Shown here piece by piece: positions 27,671-36,568 of a DNA stretch of 64,000 nucleotides. Position 1 is the first letter of the stretch, and every line of letters begins with the position of its first letter. The notes beneath the pieces were generated by a model. It did not search any database and was not told where the DNA came from. It worked only from the letters and a program-made list of their open reading frames with translations. Position numbers and translations under genes: made by a program. Source of the DNA: Oceanicoccus sp. KOV_DT_Chl (GTDB lineage: Bacteria > Pseudomonadota > Gammaproteobacteria > Pseudomonadales > Dasaniaceae); NCBI RefSeq assembly GCF_900120175.1, contig NZ_FQLF01000002.1, positions 2,232,001 through 2,296,000 on the forward strand, written 5' to 3'.

Positions 27671-28738
27671 TCAGGGTGCATCTACTTCGTGGCACTCATC
27701 CTCCGTTCTCGGGTTGCCATCGTCATCGCAGGTGATCCCTTCTTTGGCCACCCATAAGGGGGTTCCTGCAACAATCATTGTTGGTACCGCAATATACCCT
27801 TTGATGCCACCGATGGCTAAATCATTGAGTGGGTTAATAATGATATCAACTTGTCCTTTGGCAACCGCTTTCTCACAAACAGTTAAATCATTAACGTATT
27901 TGGTTTTGATGGTGTGCTTGGGCATAAATGCGCGGGCCGTCTGGGTAGTTAAGGGACCAGCACAAATGCGTACATTCGGGCGCGATACTAAATCGCTAAA
28001 ATGTTTTATCTCTTTAACCAAAGGAGACTTTTCCGGAATATGAATATATTGGCTGGAAGCGGTCATGGTACAGCCGAAGCGACGTGAAATGCGGCGGCGT
28101 AAACCCTGGGTATTTCCACCTGTGGCATTCAATTGGGAAACAAAATCGACTTTATTCGCAGTTAATACCGACGTTGCTGGCAGCCGGCCCGGAGGCAGTA
28201 CTACAGATTCAAGTTGCAGTTTGACGTTGTAGTGATTGCTAATTTCATCCAGTACCGCCTGTTGGTATTTTTGGCTGATGCTGGAAAAATACCATGCGGT
28301 ATTAGCTGGGGTTTCCGGTACTCCCTGAGTGAGTTGACGAATCACGCCGCTGTCCAGAATATCTTTGAACATGCCTACAGGTTTTTCTGGCCAATGGGCG
28401 ATTTCAGGTTGGGGTAGACAGTCGGCCATGCGCACAATGTATTGCTTGGCTGCACCGGGTTGGTTGCTGGGCTCAGACTCTAGAATGGCTTGATCTTTGC
28501 CGCTGGCTAACACTCTTACCCAGCCGGCATCAAAAGCGCGGATCAATTGTTCGCGGCCCTTCGCGGTTTCGGCTGCAGACCAGTTGCCATTGCGCGCGGG
28601 CAGTTCCTCTACTTTGGACATTGCGGCACCACCATGGGCACCAGCATAGCTAAAAGCGCTGAACAACAGTGCGGTCAGCACGGTGCTGGAAAACATAGTG
28701 CTTGGCAGCAAAGTGGCAAGCGTGTTTCGAAACTGCAT
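27671..28738 (-). CDS. periplasmic solute-binding protein-like
   Basis: The protein of about 355 residues has an N-terminal signal (TVLTALLFSAFSYAGAHGG) and a mature part resembling type 3 / PhnD-like periplasmic binding proteins: GGNTQGLRRRISRRF, RPNVRICAGPLTTQT, GQVDIIINPLNDL. It ends with an unusual Asp/Cys-rich tail (CDDDGNPRTEDECHE) that may bind metal. No permease or ATPase gene is adjacent, so a sensing or orphan role is possible. I start at the ATG at 28738 with GGAG upstream; a TTG twelve codons earlier is an alternative. It lies downstream of the cytochrome/ThDP genes on the same strand. Confidence 0.65.
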   Translation of the reverse strand: MQFRNTLATLLPSTMFSSTVLTALLFSAFSYAGAHGGAAMSKVEELPARNGNWSAAETAKGREQLIRAFDAGWVRVLASGKDQAILESEPSNQPGAAKQYIVRMADCLPQPEIAHWPEKPVGMFKDILDSGVIRQLTQGVPETPANTAWYFSSISQKYQQAVLDEISNHYNVKLQLESVVLPPGRLPATSVLTANKVDFVSQLNATGGNTQGLRRRISRRFGCTMTASSQYIHIPEKSPLVKEIKHFSDLVSRPNVRICAGPLTTQTARAFMPKHTIKTKYVNDLTVCEKAVAKGQVDIIINPLNDLAIGGIKGYIAVPTMIVAGTPLWVAKEGITCDDDGNPRTEDECHEVDAP

Positions 28739-28867
28739 CCTTAGTCTCCGGATATGGCTACTGATATTAAGCAACTGAACTCTAGTGCCCTAATATAATC
28801 TTTGATCCCGTAATGATGTGCAAGACTATGTAAAGCTTTGTTAATTATCGACTTCATTGGGCAGAAA

Positions 28868-29563
28868 TTAATACAAACTCTTAATAACCCGGTGGGCCAA
28901 CTCCTCTCCCAATATTTTCCCAAACATGCCCAGGACCGGGTTGTGTTGCATTGAGAGTTGCTCGAAATGCTGCGCGCGTAATTGAATTTGCGCCAGACTG
29001 GAGGAATCGACCGGACCGATATTGTTTGCCCAAATAATCAGCCATTGTTGCATGTAGCTTAGTGCTTGTTGTTCTAGCTCTAGTTGCTTGGCTGGCTCGG
29101 CGTCAGTCATAAAAAATAGCGGTGAAATATAATTACGTAACCATAAGCCCTGTGGCGGCGTGAGATGAAATTGCTGCATAGCCTGCAGGTAATGTTCACT
29201 GAGTGGTTGATAGTATTGCTGATAATAGTCAGGCGCTGTGGCTAAGTCGCGATGAGGAAAAAAATCCATATCAAGATGCAGCTTGTCTCCCATTAAGCTG
29301 AAGTCACTGCCGAAACGTGGCACGTCATAGTGGTATTCGGGTTTGATTACCACAAGCGATGCCACCATGCCAGGGCCAGTAATAAACTCAGCGATGACCA
29401 TTTTAGCAATTCGTAAACCGCTGAAAACAAAAACTGATCCTATCTTTTCACCCTGTAAAGTGTTGATTGTGTTTAAGTCTTGATAGTCTGCGTTTAGTGT
29501 TAATTGCAGAGGGGCGGCAGTTAAGTCGTAAAGTTGCTGGCTTAAAGCATTTTGAAAGATCAT
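28868..29563 (-). CDS. bilin reductase / RCC reductase-like protein
   Basis: The 231-residue protein has the features of the ferredoxin-dependent bilin reductase / red chlorophyll catabolite reductase fold. A central block YHYDVPRFGSDFSLMGDKLH runs into LDMDFFPHRDL, then DYYQQYYQPLSEHYL and a C-terminal Gln/Leu-rich helical part. In that family the PxFGxD strand precedes an Asp-rich strand near the tetrapyrrole. No signal peptide is present. The assignment rests on pattern recall and needs a profile search. Upstream genes encode a cytochrome c and a Tat ThDP enzyme, but the spacing of about 40 bases does not prove an operon. Confidence 0.5.
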   Translation of the reverse strand: MIFQNALSQQLYDLTAAPLQLTLNADYQDLNTINTLQGEKIGSVFVFSGLRIAKMVIAEFITGPGMVASLVVIKPEYHYDVPRFGSDFSLMGDKLHLDMDFFPHRDLATAPDYYQQYYQPLSEHYLQAMQQFHLTPPQGLWLRNYISPLFFMTDAEPAKQLELEQQALSYMQQWLIIWANNIGPVDSSSLAQIQLRAQHFEQLSMQHNPVLGMFGKILGEELAHRVIKSLY

Positions 29564-29604
29564 TGAGCAAAAATTCCGAAAATTATTGATTAATTGTATT
29601 AAAG

Positions 29605-29925
29605 TCAGGGTTGTGTAGACAAAATAATATCGACTAACTCTCGTGCCTGTGGCTTTGATAGCGTAGGGTGAGCGATCATCATTTCATTGCCCCACACACC
29701 GCTGCCACCGTTAATAATTTTATCACTTAGATAGTGTTGCTGATCTTTTCCACCGTAACGTTGCGCTATAGCCAAAAAGCTGGGACCAACGCCAGCCTCT
29801 GTTAACGTGTGACAGGAAAAACAATCGTAGTCATCAAAGACATCCAGGTCATTGGCCACTGCGCAAAAGGGCAGTGCGGTGACGAAGACAATTAGCCAAT
29901 AATATGAAATTGTTTGAGGGATCAC
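29605..29925 (-). CDS. small periplasmic cytochrome c
   Basis: This is a 106-residue class I cytochrome c with a signal peptide ending near CAVANDL. The haem motif is CFSCH near residue 35, followed by GVGPSFLAIAQRYGG. The Met ligand is in NEMMIAHP and the final helix is QARELVDIIL, as in cytochrome c-551/c5 types. Its start overlaps the stop of the ThDP enzyme gene by four bases (ATGA), so translation is coupled and the pair is probably a functional unit, with the cytochrome as electron acceptor of the exported enzyme. That role is inference. Confidence 0.88.
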   Translation of the reverse strand: MIPQTISYYWLIVFVTALPFCAVANDLDVFDDYDCFSCHTLTEAGVGPSFLAIAQRYGGKDQQHYLSDKIINGGSGVWGNEMMIAHPTLSKPQARELVDIILSTQP

Positions 29926-31898
29926 ACTTTTTTATCTCGCAGTGCCGCAATATCAATATCCGGGTGCCAGTTATCGTTGGCGCCTTTTCCTTGTTGCATG
30001 ATTTTGGCGTCGATTAAATAGGCTTTGCCACCTCGATTGGCTATAGCGGCGCGTTTCAGTGCTGCGGTCATCTGTTCGGGCTTGCTGGCGCGTTCAGCGG
30101 CGACGCCGAATGATTCCGATAATTTAACAAAATCCACCGGCGGGTCGCCCAGATAGCAACTGATGTCTTTCCATAAATGACGGCGTGCTTTATCTTTAGC
30201 CAACGGCGAAAATGCGTAGATGCGTTCGCGTTCACCGTCATAGGCCTCGTTATCAAAAATGACAATGGTAATAGGTATTTGGTGACGAGCGGCCATCCAG
30301 AGTGTTTCACTTTGACCAAACAAGAATCCGCCATCACCCAATAAGCAAACCACTTGTCGGTCAGGTTGAGCGACTTTAACACCCAGTGCAGCACCCACGC
30401 CCCAGCCCAAAGCAAAGCCGGTAGTTTGGCCGATAAGCCGTTTTCTCTTGCCGGCTTTTTTATCGCTGTAAAAATTTAACCACTCTAAGGGTGTGCGATT
30501 ATTGAGTTCCGAAACGATGATGGCATCTTTTTCCAACTGTTGCTCCAGTTCGTAACCGACACGATCCCAGCTCATTGGTGAACTATTCCAGTCGGCTTCA
30601 GCCTGTTCTTTTTGCTTGCGCTTTAATTTTTCAAACTTTTGTTGTAGTGCTTGTAAGCGAGGCGCGCTTATTTTTGCTAAAGCCTGTTCGCTAATCATGG
30701 TTTTAATGGCACTTTTAAGTGCAATAATCGTTTCTTTAATGCCACCGGCAATAGCAATATCCGTTGGTGAAATATTACCGATGTCACTGTACTCCAGCCG
30801 GGCGTGAATAATATGGGCTTTTGCTGGCGGTGGTGGAGCGATAATCCCCCAGCTTGGCATTTCGCTACCCAAATTTAAAAAGACATCTGAGCCAAATAAT
30901 CCGCGTGGTGCACCAGGTCCATAAAAACCTGCGAATAATGGGTGGTTAAATGGGAAGTCACCATAAACGGAGTACCCTTGACTAACAGGAGCGCCGAGCA
31001 TTTCAGCTAGTTCAATAATCTCATCTACTGCATGAGCGCGAGTGACTTCGTGGCCGACATTAATGTAGGGGCGCTTGGCATTAACCAGTAATTTTGCTGC
31101 GGCATTAATCAGTTCGGGTTTGGGTTGCAGATTAACATCAACCCGGAAAAGACTTTGCGGGTAGACTGTTTGTTTTTGGCCACCGTTATCCAGTACATTA
31201 CGCGGGTAGCGGATATGGACCGGACCGCCGGGTGGTGTGTTTGCCATTTTTAATGCGCGACGAGTAAATTCACTAACACGTTCAATATGGTGTATCTCCC
31301 AAGCCCACTTGGTAAACTGTTTCATCGGTTCAATCCAGTCATCCATTTGCTGAAATTGATTGCGGCCGCGATAGTCGGTGGCTTGAGCATCTGAAAATAC
31401 CGCGATCGCAGAGCGGTCTTTCCAAGCGTTATAGAGGTTGTTCATGGCATTGGGTACAGCAACACCCGGTAGAAAAAGTGCTGCTGTTTTACCGCTGGCC
31501 AGCTCATAACCGTGAGCCATAGCGGCGGCCTGCCCTTCCTGCAGGGCGAGTACGAATTTAATTTGCGGACGCAACGCCAGGGCATCGAATAATGCACTCA
31601 TGCCGGTAGCTGTGGTAGCAAAAATATATTCAACATCAGCGGCCAGTAAAGTTTCAACTAACACATCCGCGCCGGTGCCTTCTACTATCTTGCCAGCACG
31701 CGGCAGCTGTTCTGAATCTGATTTGTCATCAGCGACCATTTTCGCCATTGATTGCGCGGCAGTACCTGACAAACCCAGTGCCATAAGCGCCTTGCCAAAG
31801 CCTCGCCGAGAGAGTTTGCCGTCCAATAACTGTTTCACGGCGAACTGTACGGTTGAGTGGTCGTCAGGGCTTGGGGTGTCTGATGGTAAGTCTGCCAT
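29922..31898 (-). CDS. Tat-type ThDP-dependent enzyme (acetolactate synthase-like)
   Basis: This is a 658-residue thiamine diphosphate enzyme of the acetolactate synthase/benzoylformate decarboxylase superfamily. The Pyr domain has the cofactor-activating Glu121 in LALQEGQAAAMAHG. A central Rossmann domain follows, then the PP domain with GDG at 521-523 and Asn550, the Mg-ThDP motif. Unusually, LSRRGFGKALMALGLSG at 29-45 is a twin-arginine motif before a hydrophobic stretch, implying export of the folded holoenzyme. The downstream cytochrome c gene overlaps its stop by four bases. A periplasmic 2-keto acid decarboxylase or dehydrogenase passing electrons to cytochrome is the natural hypothesis; the substrate is unknown. 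Confidence 0.85.
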   Translation of the reverse strand: MADLPSDTPSPDDHSTVQFAVKQLLDGKLSRRGFGKALMALGLSGTAAQSMAKMVADDKSDSEQLPRAGKIVEGTGADVLVETLLAADVEYIFATTATGMSALFDALALRPQIKFVLALQEGQAAAMAHGYELASGKTAALFLPGVAVPNAMNNLYNAWKDRSAIAVFSDAQATDYRGRNQFQQMDDWIEPMKQFTKWAWEIHHIERVSEFTRRALKMANTPPGGPVHIRYPRNVLDNGGQKQTVYPQSLFRVDVNLQPKPELINAAAKLLVNAKRPYINVGHEVTRAHAVDEIIELAEMLGAPVSQGYSVYGDFPFNHPLFAGFYGPGAPRGLFGSDVFLNLGSEMPSWGIIAPPPPAKAHIIHARLEYSDIGNISPTDIAIAGGIKETIIALKSAIKTMISEQALAKISAPRLQALQQKFEKLKRKQKEQAEADWNSSPMSWDRVGYELEQQLEKDAIIVSELNNRTPLEWLNFYSDKKAGKRKRLIGQTTGFALGWGVGAALGVKVAQPDRQVVCLLGDGGFLFGQSETLWMAARHQIPITIVIFDNEAYDGERERIYAFSPLAKDKARRHLWKDISCYLGDPPVDFVKLSESFGVAAERASKPEQMTAALKRAAIANRGGKAYLIDAKIMQQGKGANDNWHPDIDIAALRDKKV

Positions 31899-32103
31899 AG
31901 TGCCGATTCTGCTTTTAGATGTTTGCGCTCAGTATATGATCAGCCTACACAGGAATAAATGTCCTTAACACTCTTTACCATATCTTTACTGTTAATGCGG
32001 TTATTTTTGCCGGCATTGATAATAAGATATTTCAAAGTTCGCGTGGCGTGGGAAGCAATACGTGGCGGCTCGTCAATACTGGATAAAATGTAGTAGGTCT
32101 ATA

Positions 32104-32439
32104 ATGAAGAACACCATCACGTCGAGAAAAGCGATAGCCTCTTTAGCTACGTTGCTATTAGTGACCCCATTGGGTGCCTATGCCGGCAGTTGTAATTTTG
32201 TGCAAGAAAATATGTTTGCGGGTCCATTTAATGTCTGTGCTAGTCCTGTTGATGCTGGGCGTTGTGAAGAATTTGGTGATGAAGGCTCTAATGCTGACGC
32301 TAATTATACTGATGCAAGTTGTGTGACCGATAAGGTCATTGGTACATGTGTGATGGAAGAGTACACGCTAATTTATTACAGCGGTGAAGCTGACTCTCTG
32401 GAAGTGGGTTGCAGTTTTCAAGGTGGTAATTGGAAGTAA
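32104..32439 (+). CDS. secreted six-cysteine protein, paralog
   Basis: This 111-residue protein has a Sec signal ending at GAYAGSC and a mature part with six cysteines in the same order as the protein at 27202-27579: Cys at the mature N-terminus, CASP/CEQP, a third Cys after Gly or Arg, then paired Cys and a C-terminal GCSFQGGNW. The two flank the ThDP/cytochrome group on opposite strands. The function is unknown. I start at the ATG at 32104 rather than an in-frame one at 32062, because the signal peptide begins there. Confidence 0.75.
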   Translation: MKNTITSRKAIASLATLLLVTPLGAYAGSCNFVQENMFAGPFNVCASPVDAGRCEEFGDEGSNADANYTDASCVTDKVIGTCVMEEYTLIYYSGEADSLEVGCSFQGGNWK

Positions 32440-32620
32440 GCATTTAGGCGTCTAGCCATTCTTTATCCAGTAGCATTTCTGCTGCTGGGGTCTCTCCTAT
32501 TAAATCTCTGTTATTACACTATCAACTTAAGATAAACATCGATACATTAACGCTATTTTGCTAGCAGTAAATTTCTTGATGCTGGCAAACATGCTAATGG
32601 TCTATGGATTGGTGTTGATG

Positions 32621-33826
32621 ATGGAAAAATCTACTAGTGCCTATTTCAACCGCAATGTTCTATTGCTGACATTGGTGCAGGCGTTGGCTATGAGTATTAG
32701 CCCCGCGCTTATTTTTATTGGTGCCATTATTGGTGGTCAATTGGCGCCTACGCCAGAATGGGCAACTTTACCAATTGCGGTTATGGTAATCGGTACAGCG
32801 TTAGCCGTGTATCCCGTGGTGAGTATGATGCAGCACTTCGGGAGACAGCGGGTGTTTATTGCTGCGCTAATGTTAATGGCAGCAAGTTGCGGGTTAATAG
32901 TGTTGGCTTTGCAATGGCGGAGTTTCGTGCTGTTTTGTACTGCGGTTATTCTTATAGGTTGTAGTTTGGCGGCGATTCAACAGATTCGCTTCGCGGCTAT
33001 GGAAAGCGTGCCAAATCAACAAAAACCCACAGCAGCATCAATGATTATGCTAGCTGGTGTTGTCGCTGCGTTTCTTGGCCCTGAAGTAATGGTTCGCGGT
33101 CAAAGTTTAGCGGCAGTAAATTTTGTTGGCTCTTTTGGTCTATTATCTTTGTGTTTTGTTATTGCTGCTGCAATATTGTTGAATTATCGGCAGCCGTCGG
33201 CCCCAACATCGACTGCGCAGCCTGTTGCATCCGCTACGCTGCCACAGCTTTTTTCACACCCATTATTTGTAGTGGCATTGACCGGCGCAGGTGTGGGCTT
33301 TTTGTTAATGAGTTTCGTCATGACAGCGACCCCTGTCAGCATGCATGATCACAATGGCCACAGCCTGAGTGATACTAAATGGGTTATTCAGTCACATGTC
33401 AGCGCCATGTTTTTACCTTCGCTGGTGCTACCCTTGTTAATAAATCGTTTCGGTATAGCTACCATGATGGTGATGGGGTTGGGTTGCTATGCAATTATGG
33501 TAGTTGTTGGTTTGTCAGGTGTAGGAGTGTTAAATTATTGGATTGCATTGATATTTTTAGGCATAGGTTGGAATTTCTTATTTGTGTCTGCTACCAGTTT
33601 ACTACCGCAAACGCATAAGCCGGAGCAACAATATAAAGCGCAAGCAGTTAATGATACCGCAGTATTTTCGATGCAAGCGATAGCGGCCTTAAGTTCGGGT
33701 GTGGTATTAAATTATTGGGGTTGGGAGTTTTTATTATGGACTTGTGTGCCGGTTATAGTGGGGCAATTAATACTCATTAAAATTTGCTATCAGCGGATGG
33801 CTGCTATTAATAAAGCTGTCAATTAA
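32621..33826 (+). CDS. MFS transporter
   Basis: This is a major facilitator superfamily transporter of about 401 residues and twelve membrane segments, in the inner membrane. The cytoplasmic N-terminus STSAYFNRNVLLLTLVQAL and the loop HFGRQRVF after segment 2 are typical, as is a long central loop rich in Pro, Ser and Thr after segment 6. The substrate is unknown. The frame stays open back to a TTG at 32558, which would add a hydrophobic stretch before the usual start; I prefer the ATG at 32621, although neither has a strong RBS. It is not in an obvious operon. Confidence 0.85.
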   Translation: MEKSTSAYFNRNVLLLTLVQALAMSISPALIFIGAIIGGQLAPTPEWATLPIAVMVIGTALAVYPVVSMMQHFGRQRVFIAALMLMAASCGLIVLALQWRSFVLFCTAVILIGCSLAAIQQIRFAAMESVPNQQKPTAASMIMLAGVVAAFLGPEVMVRGQSLAAVNFVGSFGLLSLCFVIAAAILLNYRQPSAPTSTAQPVASATLPQLFSHPLFVVALTGAGVGFLLMSFVMTATPVSMHDHNGHSLSDTKWVIQSHVSAMFLPSLVLPLLINRFGIATMMVMGLGCYAIMVVVGLSGVGVLNYWIALIFLGIGWNFLFVSATSLLPQTHKPEQQYKAQAVNDTAVFSMQAIAALSSGVVLNYWGWEFLLWTCVPVIVGQLILIKICYQRMAAINKAVN

Positions 33827-33915
33827 TAAAAGTGACGGGCAATATTGCTTAGAGTTGTTAACCGGTTATTACCGTGTTAGTTTGCCTGCACATAAATGAC
33901 AGGGGTGTTGTAAGT

Positions 33916-34494
33916 ATGTTGCAAATTTTGAAAACTGTTTTTTTAGTCATGTTGATTGCTGCTTGTGCTAATGGTCCAGAATTGAATTATGATTATTTGT
34001 TGGATAGAGATTATTCTTTGCTAAAAACCTACCGTTGGTATGATGATGTGTATAGCTCCAAAGAGGCCGAGTATCGGAGTTATAATGCTTCAGACAAACG
34101 TGTCCGAACTTATATTGATCGTGAGTTAATTGCTAAAGGTTACCGCCTATTGAATGAAGGTAAAAGTGACTTTTTAATTAATTACCATATTTCAAAACAA
34201 GAGCGATATTCGAATAGTCAATTTAATGATTATTATGATAGAGGGATGCATGGTGCCGTGTCGACCGGCACCATGGGAACTGCAGTTGCTGTGGGCTATA
34301 GTAGCGGTAATAATGAGCCTCGTACTTATAAAGAGGGCACCGTGGTGATTGATATTCTAGCCACTGCTGATAATAAAATTATTTGGCGTGGTATTGCCGA
34401 GGGTAGATTACCTAAAGAACTATCCCAGGCTAAACGCAATCATATAGCGAATGAGCTCGCTAAAGAAATGCTAGCGGAGTTTCCGCCTAAGTAG
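33916..34494 (+). CDS. DUF4136 lipoprotein
   Basis: This 192-residue protein has a lipoprotein signal (LKTVFLVMLIAACANG, Cys near residue 17). The mature part fits the DUF4136 family: DYSLLKTYRWYDD near the start, RVRTYIDRELIAKGYRLL, DFLINYHIS, a Gly/Ser-rich loop with AVAVGYSSGN, and a final EGTVVIDILAT strand. These proteins are outer-membrane-associated and of unknown function. AGGGGTG lies upstream of the ATG at 33916; an earlier in-frame start is less likely because the signal would be too long. Confidence 0.85.
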   Translation: MLQILKTVFLVMLIAACANGPELNYDYLLDRDYSLLKTYRWYDDVYSSKEAEYRSYNASDKRVRTYIDRELIAKGYRLLNEGKSDFLINYHISKQERYSNSQFNDYYDRGMHGAVSTGTMGTAVAVGYSSGNNEPRTYKEGTVVIDILATADNKIIWRGIAEGRLPKELSQAKRNHIANELAKEMLAEFPPK

Positions 34495-34610
34495 TTTTTA
34501 TAGCAGCATACACATGGCTTGATGCTCAACAACTATTGACATTATTCATTGAATATAAATAATTTACCAATAGCAATCAATAGAGTACACCAGTGATGAT
34601 AGGCGTAGTA

Positions 34611-35684
34611 TTAATTAATGGCTAATAGATCTTCTTGAAGTAAAATTCTCGCTAAAAAATCCTCAAATAAGGGTTCATCAGCCTTTAGATTTATGGCTTT
34701 TAGTACTAACTTTTTCGCTAGTAAATAGTCGCTCGACAGTTCTGCCTCCTTAGCCAAAGAATAAAAATAATAAGGATTTTTTTGGCGGAGTTTTCCTAAC
34801 CTGGTTAAGAAAATCTCGGCATTATCCGTCTGACCCTGCTGGTCATACAGTGTGGCTAGATTATTGATTGCCGCATAGGCGAACGGATCAATGGCTATAG
34901 CCGTTAAATAGCTTTTTTCGGCTTCAATTAATTGCTGGTTGGCTTTATAGGTCGCGCCTAAGTTAGACCAAAAGCTGGCTTTTTGCGGAAATAGTGCAAT
35001 TGCCTTAGTTAACAGTCGATAGGCTTTATAGTGTTCGCCATTAGCTAGGGCTGACATAGCCAGGTTGTTATAAAATAAACCGGCAGCTTGCTTGTCGCCA
35101 ATGGTTGTTGCTTGAATAGTTCCTTGTAACCGGCTGCTATTGATTTCAACCACAAGACGTTTATTGGTAGATAAATCGATAACAGAATTAACATGAATGT
35201 TCATTGATACCATCGCACCGTTTCGGTCCCACTGCGGATATTTTTCTACTATTTGAAAGTGGGCTTTTAATCCATAATGCCTGGCGAGTGCGATATAGGC
35301 ATTGGCAAAGCCAAGGCAGTTAGCACTTTTTTGTTGAAGCACGTGTTCAGCAGTGAGGGTGTCAGTAGCAAAGTATTCAATGCCAAGGAAGGCAGGGCTA
35401 AGTAATACTTGATGGAGCATTCGCGCCCTAAATTCTGCCGGTTGGGAGTGGTTAATATAGCTATCAAAATACGCGATAGTACCCGGGTTTAGTAACAGTG
35501 GAGTGTAATGTTCATTCTCGGCAAGGGCTTGTTTTGGACTTTTCATGCCAGCGTCAGTTTGAAAATCTGCAATGTGCTGGAATGAAAATGTAGATTTTGG
35601 TATTCCGATGCAACCGTTTAGTACCAACAGCGAGAGAAGAACGCTGCAAAAGCCCAGACGTTGATAGAACCAGAAAATAGACAA
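34611..35684 (-). CDS. lipoprotein with transglutaminase-like and TPR domains
   Basis: The 357-residue protein starts with a lipoprotein signal (LLSLLVLNGCIGIP, Cys near residue 25). A transglutaminase-like core follows: the Cys in SANCLGFANAYIALARHYGL near residue 121 and NIHVNSVIDL with a likely His. From about residue 200 there are three or four TPR repeats (ALFPQKASFWSNLGATYKAN, AIDPFAYAAINNLATLYDQQ). The combination suggests a periplasmic scaffold or processing protein. The exact role is unknown. It is convergent with the DUF4136 gene. Confidence 0.8.
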   Translation of the reverse strand: MSIFWFYQRLGFCSVLLSLLVLNGCIGIPKSTFSFQHIADFQTDAGMKSPKQALAENEHYTPLLLNPGTIAYFDSYINHSQPAEFRARMLHQVLLSPAFLGIEYFATDTLTAEHVLQQKSANCLGFANAYIALARHYGLKAHFQIVEKYPQWDRNGAMVSMNIHVNSVIDLSTNKRLVVEINSSRLQGTIQATTIGDKQAAGLFYNNLAMSALANGEHYKAYRLLTKAIALFPQKASFWSNLGATYKANQQLIEAEKSYLTAIAIDPFAYAAINNLATLYDQQGQTDNAEIFLTRLGKLRQKNPYYFYSLAKEAELSSDYLLAKKLVLKAINLKADEPLFEDFLARILLQEDLLAIN

Positions 35685-35843
35685 TCTGACACCTTAATAG
35701 CGACTTGGAGAATTTAATTATAACGTTAGCAGTTACTTTCCGAATGATTAGAAAATTGTATTGAAGGGGGTTTATATAACTATGTGTTCTTTACAAGTAG
35801 AATCTAATGCGGATGGTTGGCAATCGGCTGGAAATATTACCCG

Positions 35844-36074
35844 TTAGCTGTGTTGAGATAGAATAAATTGCTCTTTGGTATATTGCTTCAACAGCGTTAG
35901 AGGATCAACGTTTTGTAGAACGCCGACGCCGTGAGGGTAAACTAAAGAATACTCCTGACCGATTAATTGATCATTCTGATAGACGCTGACAAAGACTGTG
36001 TGAAAGTCACTGCGAGTCCTAAGTTCGTAGTGCTGATTATTGAATTGAAATATTTCAATGTCGTGATGTTGCAT
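35844..36074 (-). CDS. small hypothetical protein
   Basis: The 76-residue product has no signal or membrane segment and looks like a small beta-rich protein (YELRTRSDFHTVFVSVY), ending with a helix. CAAGG lies just before the ATG. No family is recognised. It heads a run of small minus-strand membrane-protein genes but is separated from the next by about 80 bases. Confidence 0.5.
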   Translation of the reverse strand: MQHHDIEIFQFNNQHYELRTRSDFHTVFVSVYQNDQLIGQEYSLVYPHGVGVLQNVDPLTLLKQYTKEQFILSQHS

Positions 36075-36154
36075 GGTAAACCTTGCTTGAAGCCCCTGAT
36101 AAAAGTCAAGGGGGGTAATTAAGCCTTGCCCCCCAAAGCTACAGCAGAAATAGC

Positions 36155-36520
36155 TTAGTCTGCGAGTTTCGGTGAAGCGCCGTATTCATTATCAGCCTCG
36201 CTGTCGAGCAGCATAAAGACGAGTAATATCAGTGCGCCTATTAAGGGAACTAAGGCAATTAGAATCCACCAGCCGCTGCGACCTGTATCGTGCAGCCTTC
36301 TGATACCGACGGCTATAGAGGGTATGAGCACTGCCAGTGCATAAAGCCCGCTTAATAAGCCTAGCCCGGTTTCAGGGCTTAGGCTGCCAGTTAAACCATC
36401 GATAAAAGTTAGTACGATACTAAAGATCAAGTTAAACAGTACAAAGTTCCAGTACTCCTTTCGACGAGCTCGGCCACTGAATTGTGCATATTTTTTTAAT
36501 ACTTCAAGATACCAGTTCAT
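36155..36520 (-). CDS. DUF805 membrane protein
   Basis: This is a 121-residue inner-membrane protein of the DUF805 family. The N-terminal YLEVLKKYAQFSGRARRKEYW is diagnostic and is followed by four hydrophobic segments with RRLHDTGRSGWW between the third and fourth. The role is unknown; the family is widespread and has been linked to envelope stress or small-molecule responses without clear function. AGGAAG precedes the ATG. Confidence 0.9.
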   Translation of the reverse strand: MNWYLEVLKKYAQFSGRARRKEYWNFVLFNLIFSIVLTFIDGLTGSLSPETGLGLLSGLYALAVLIPSIAVGIRRLHDTGRSGWWILIALVPLIGALILLVFMLLDSEADNEYGASPKLAD

Positions 36521-36568
36521 AGTTTTCTTCCTTGTTTCCCCGTTAAAAATTCAGGCAATTATGGGGAG

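Noticed and set aside
32558-32620. N-terminal extension of the MFS transporter from a TTG
   Set aside because: It adds an extra hydrophobic stretch before the usual MFS N-terminus and lacks an RBS, so the later ATG is preferred.
34530-34562. AT-rich dyad between convergent genes as a terminator
   Set aside because: The ATTATT/AATAAT stem is too weak and has no GC clamp.
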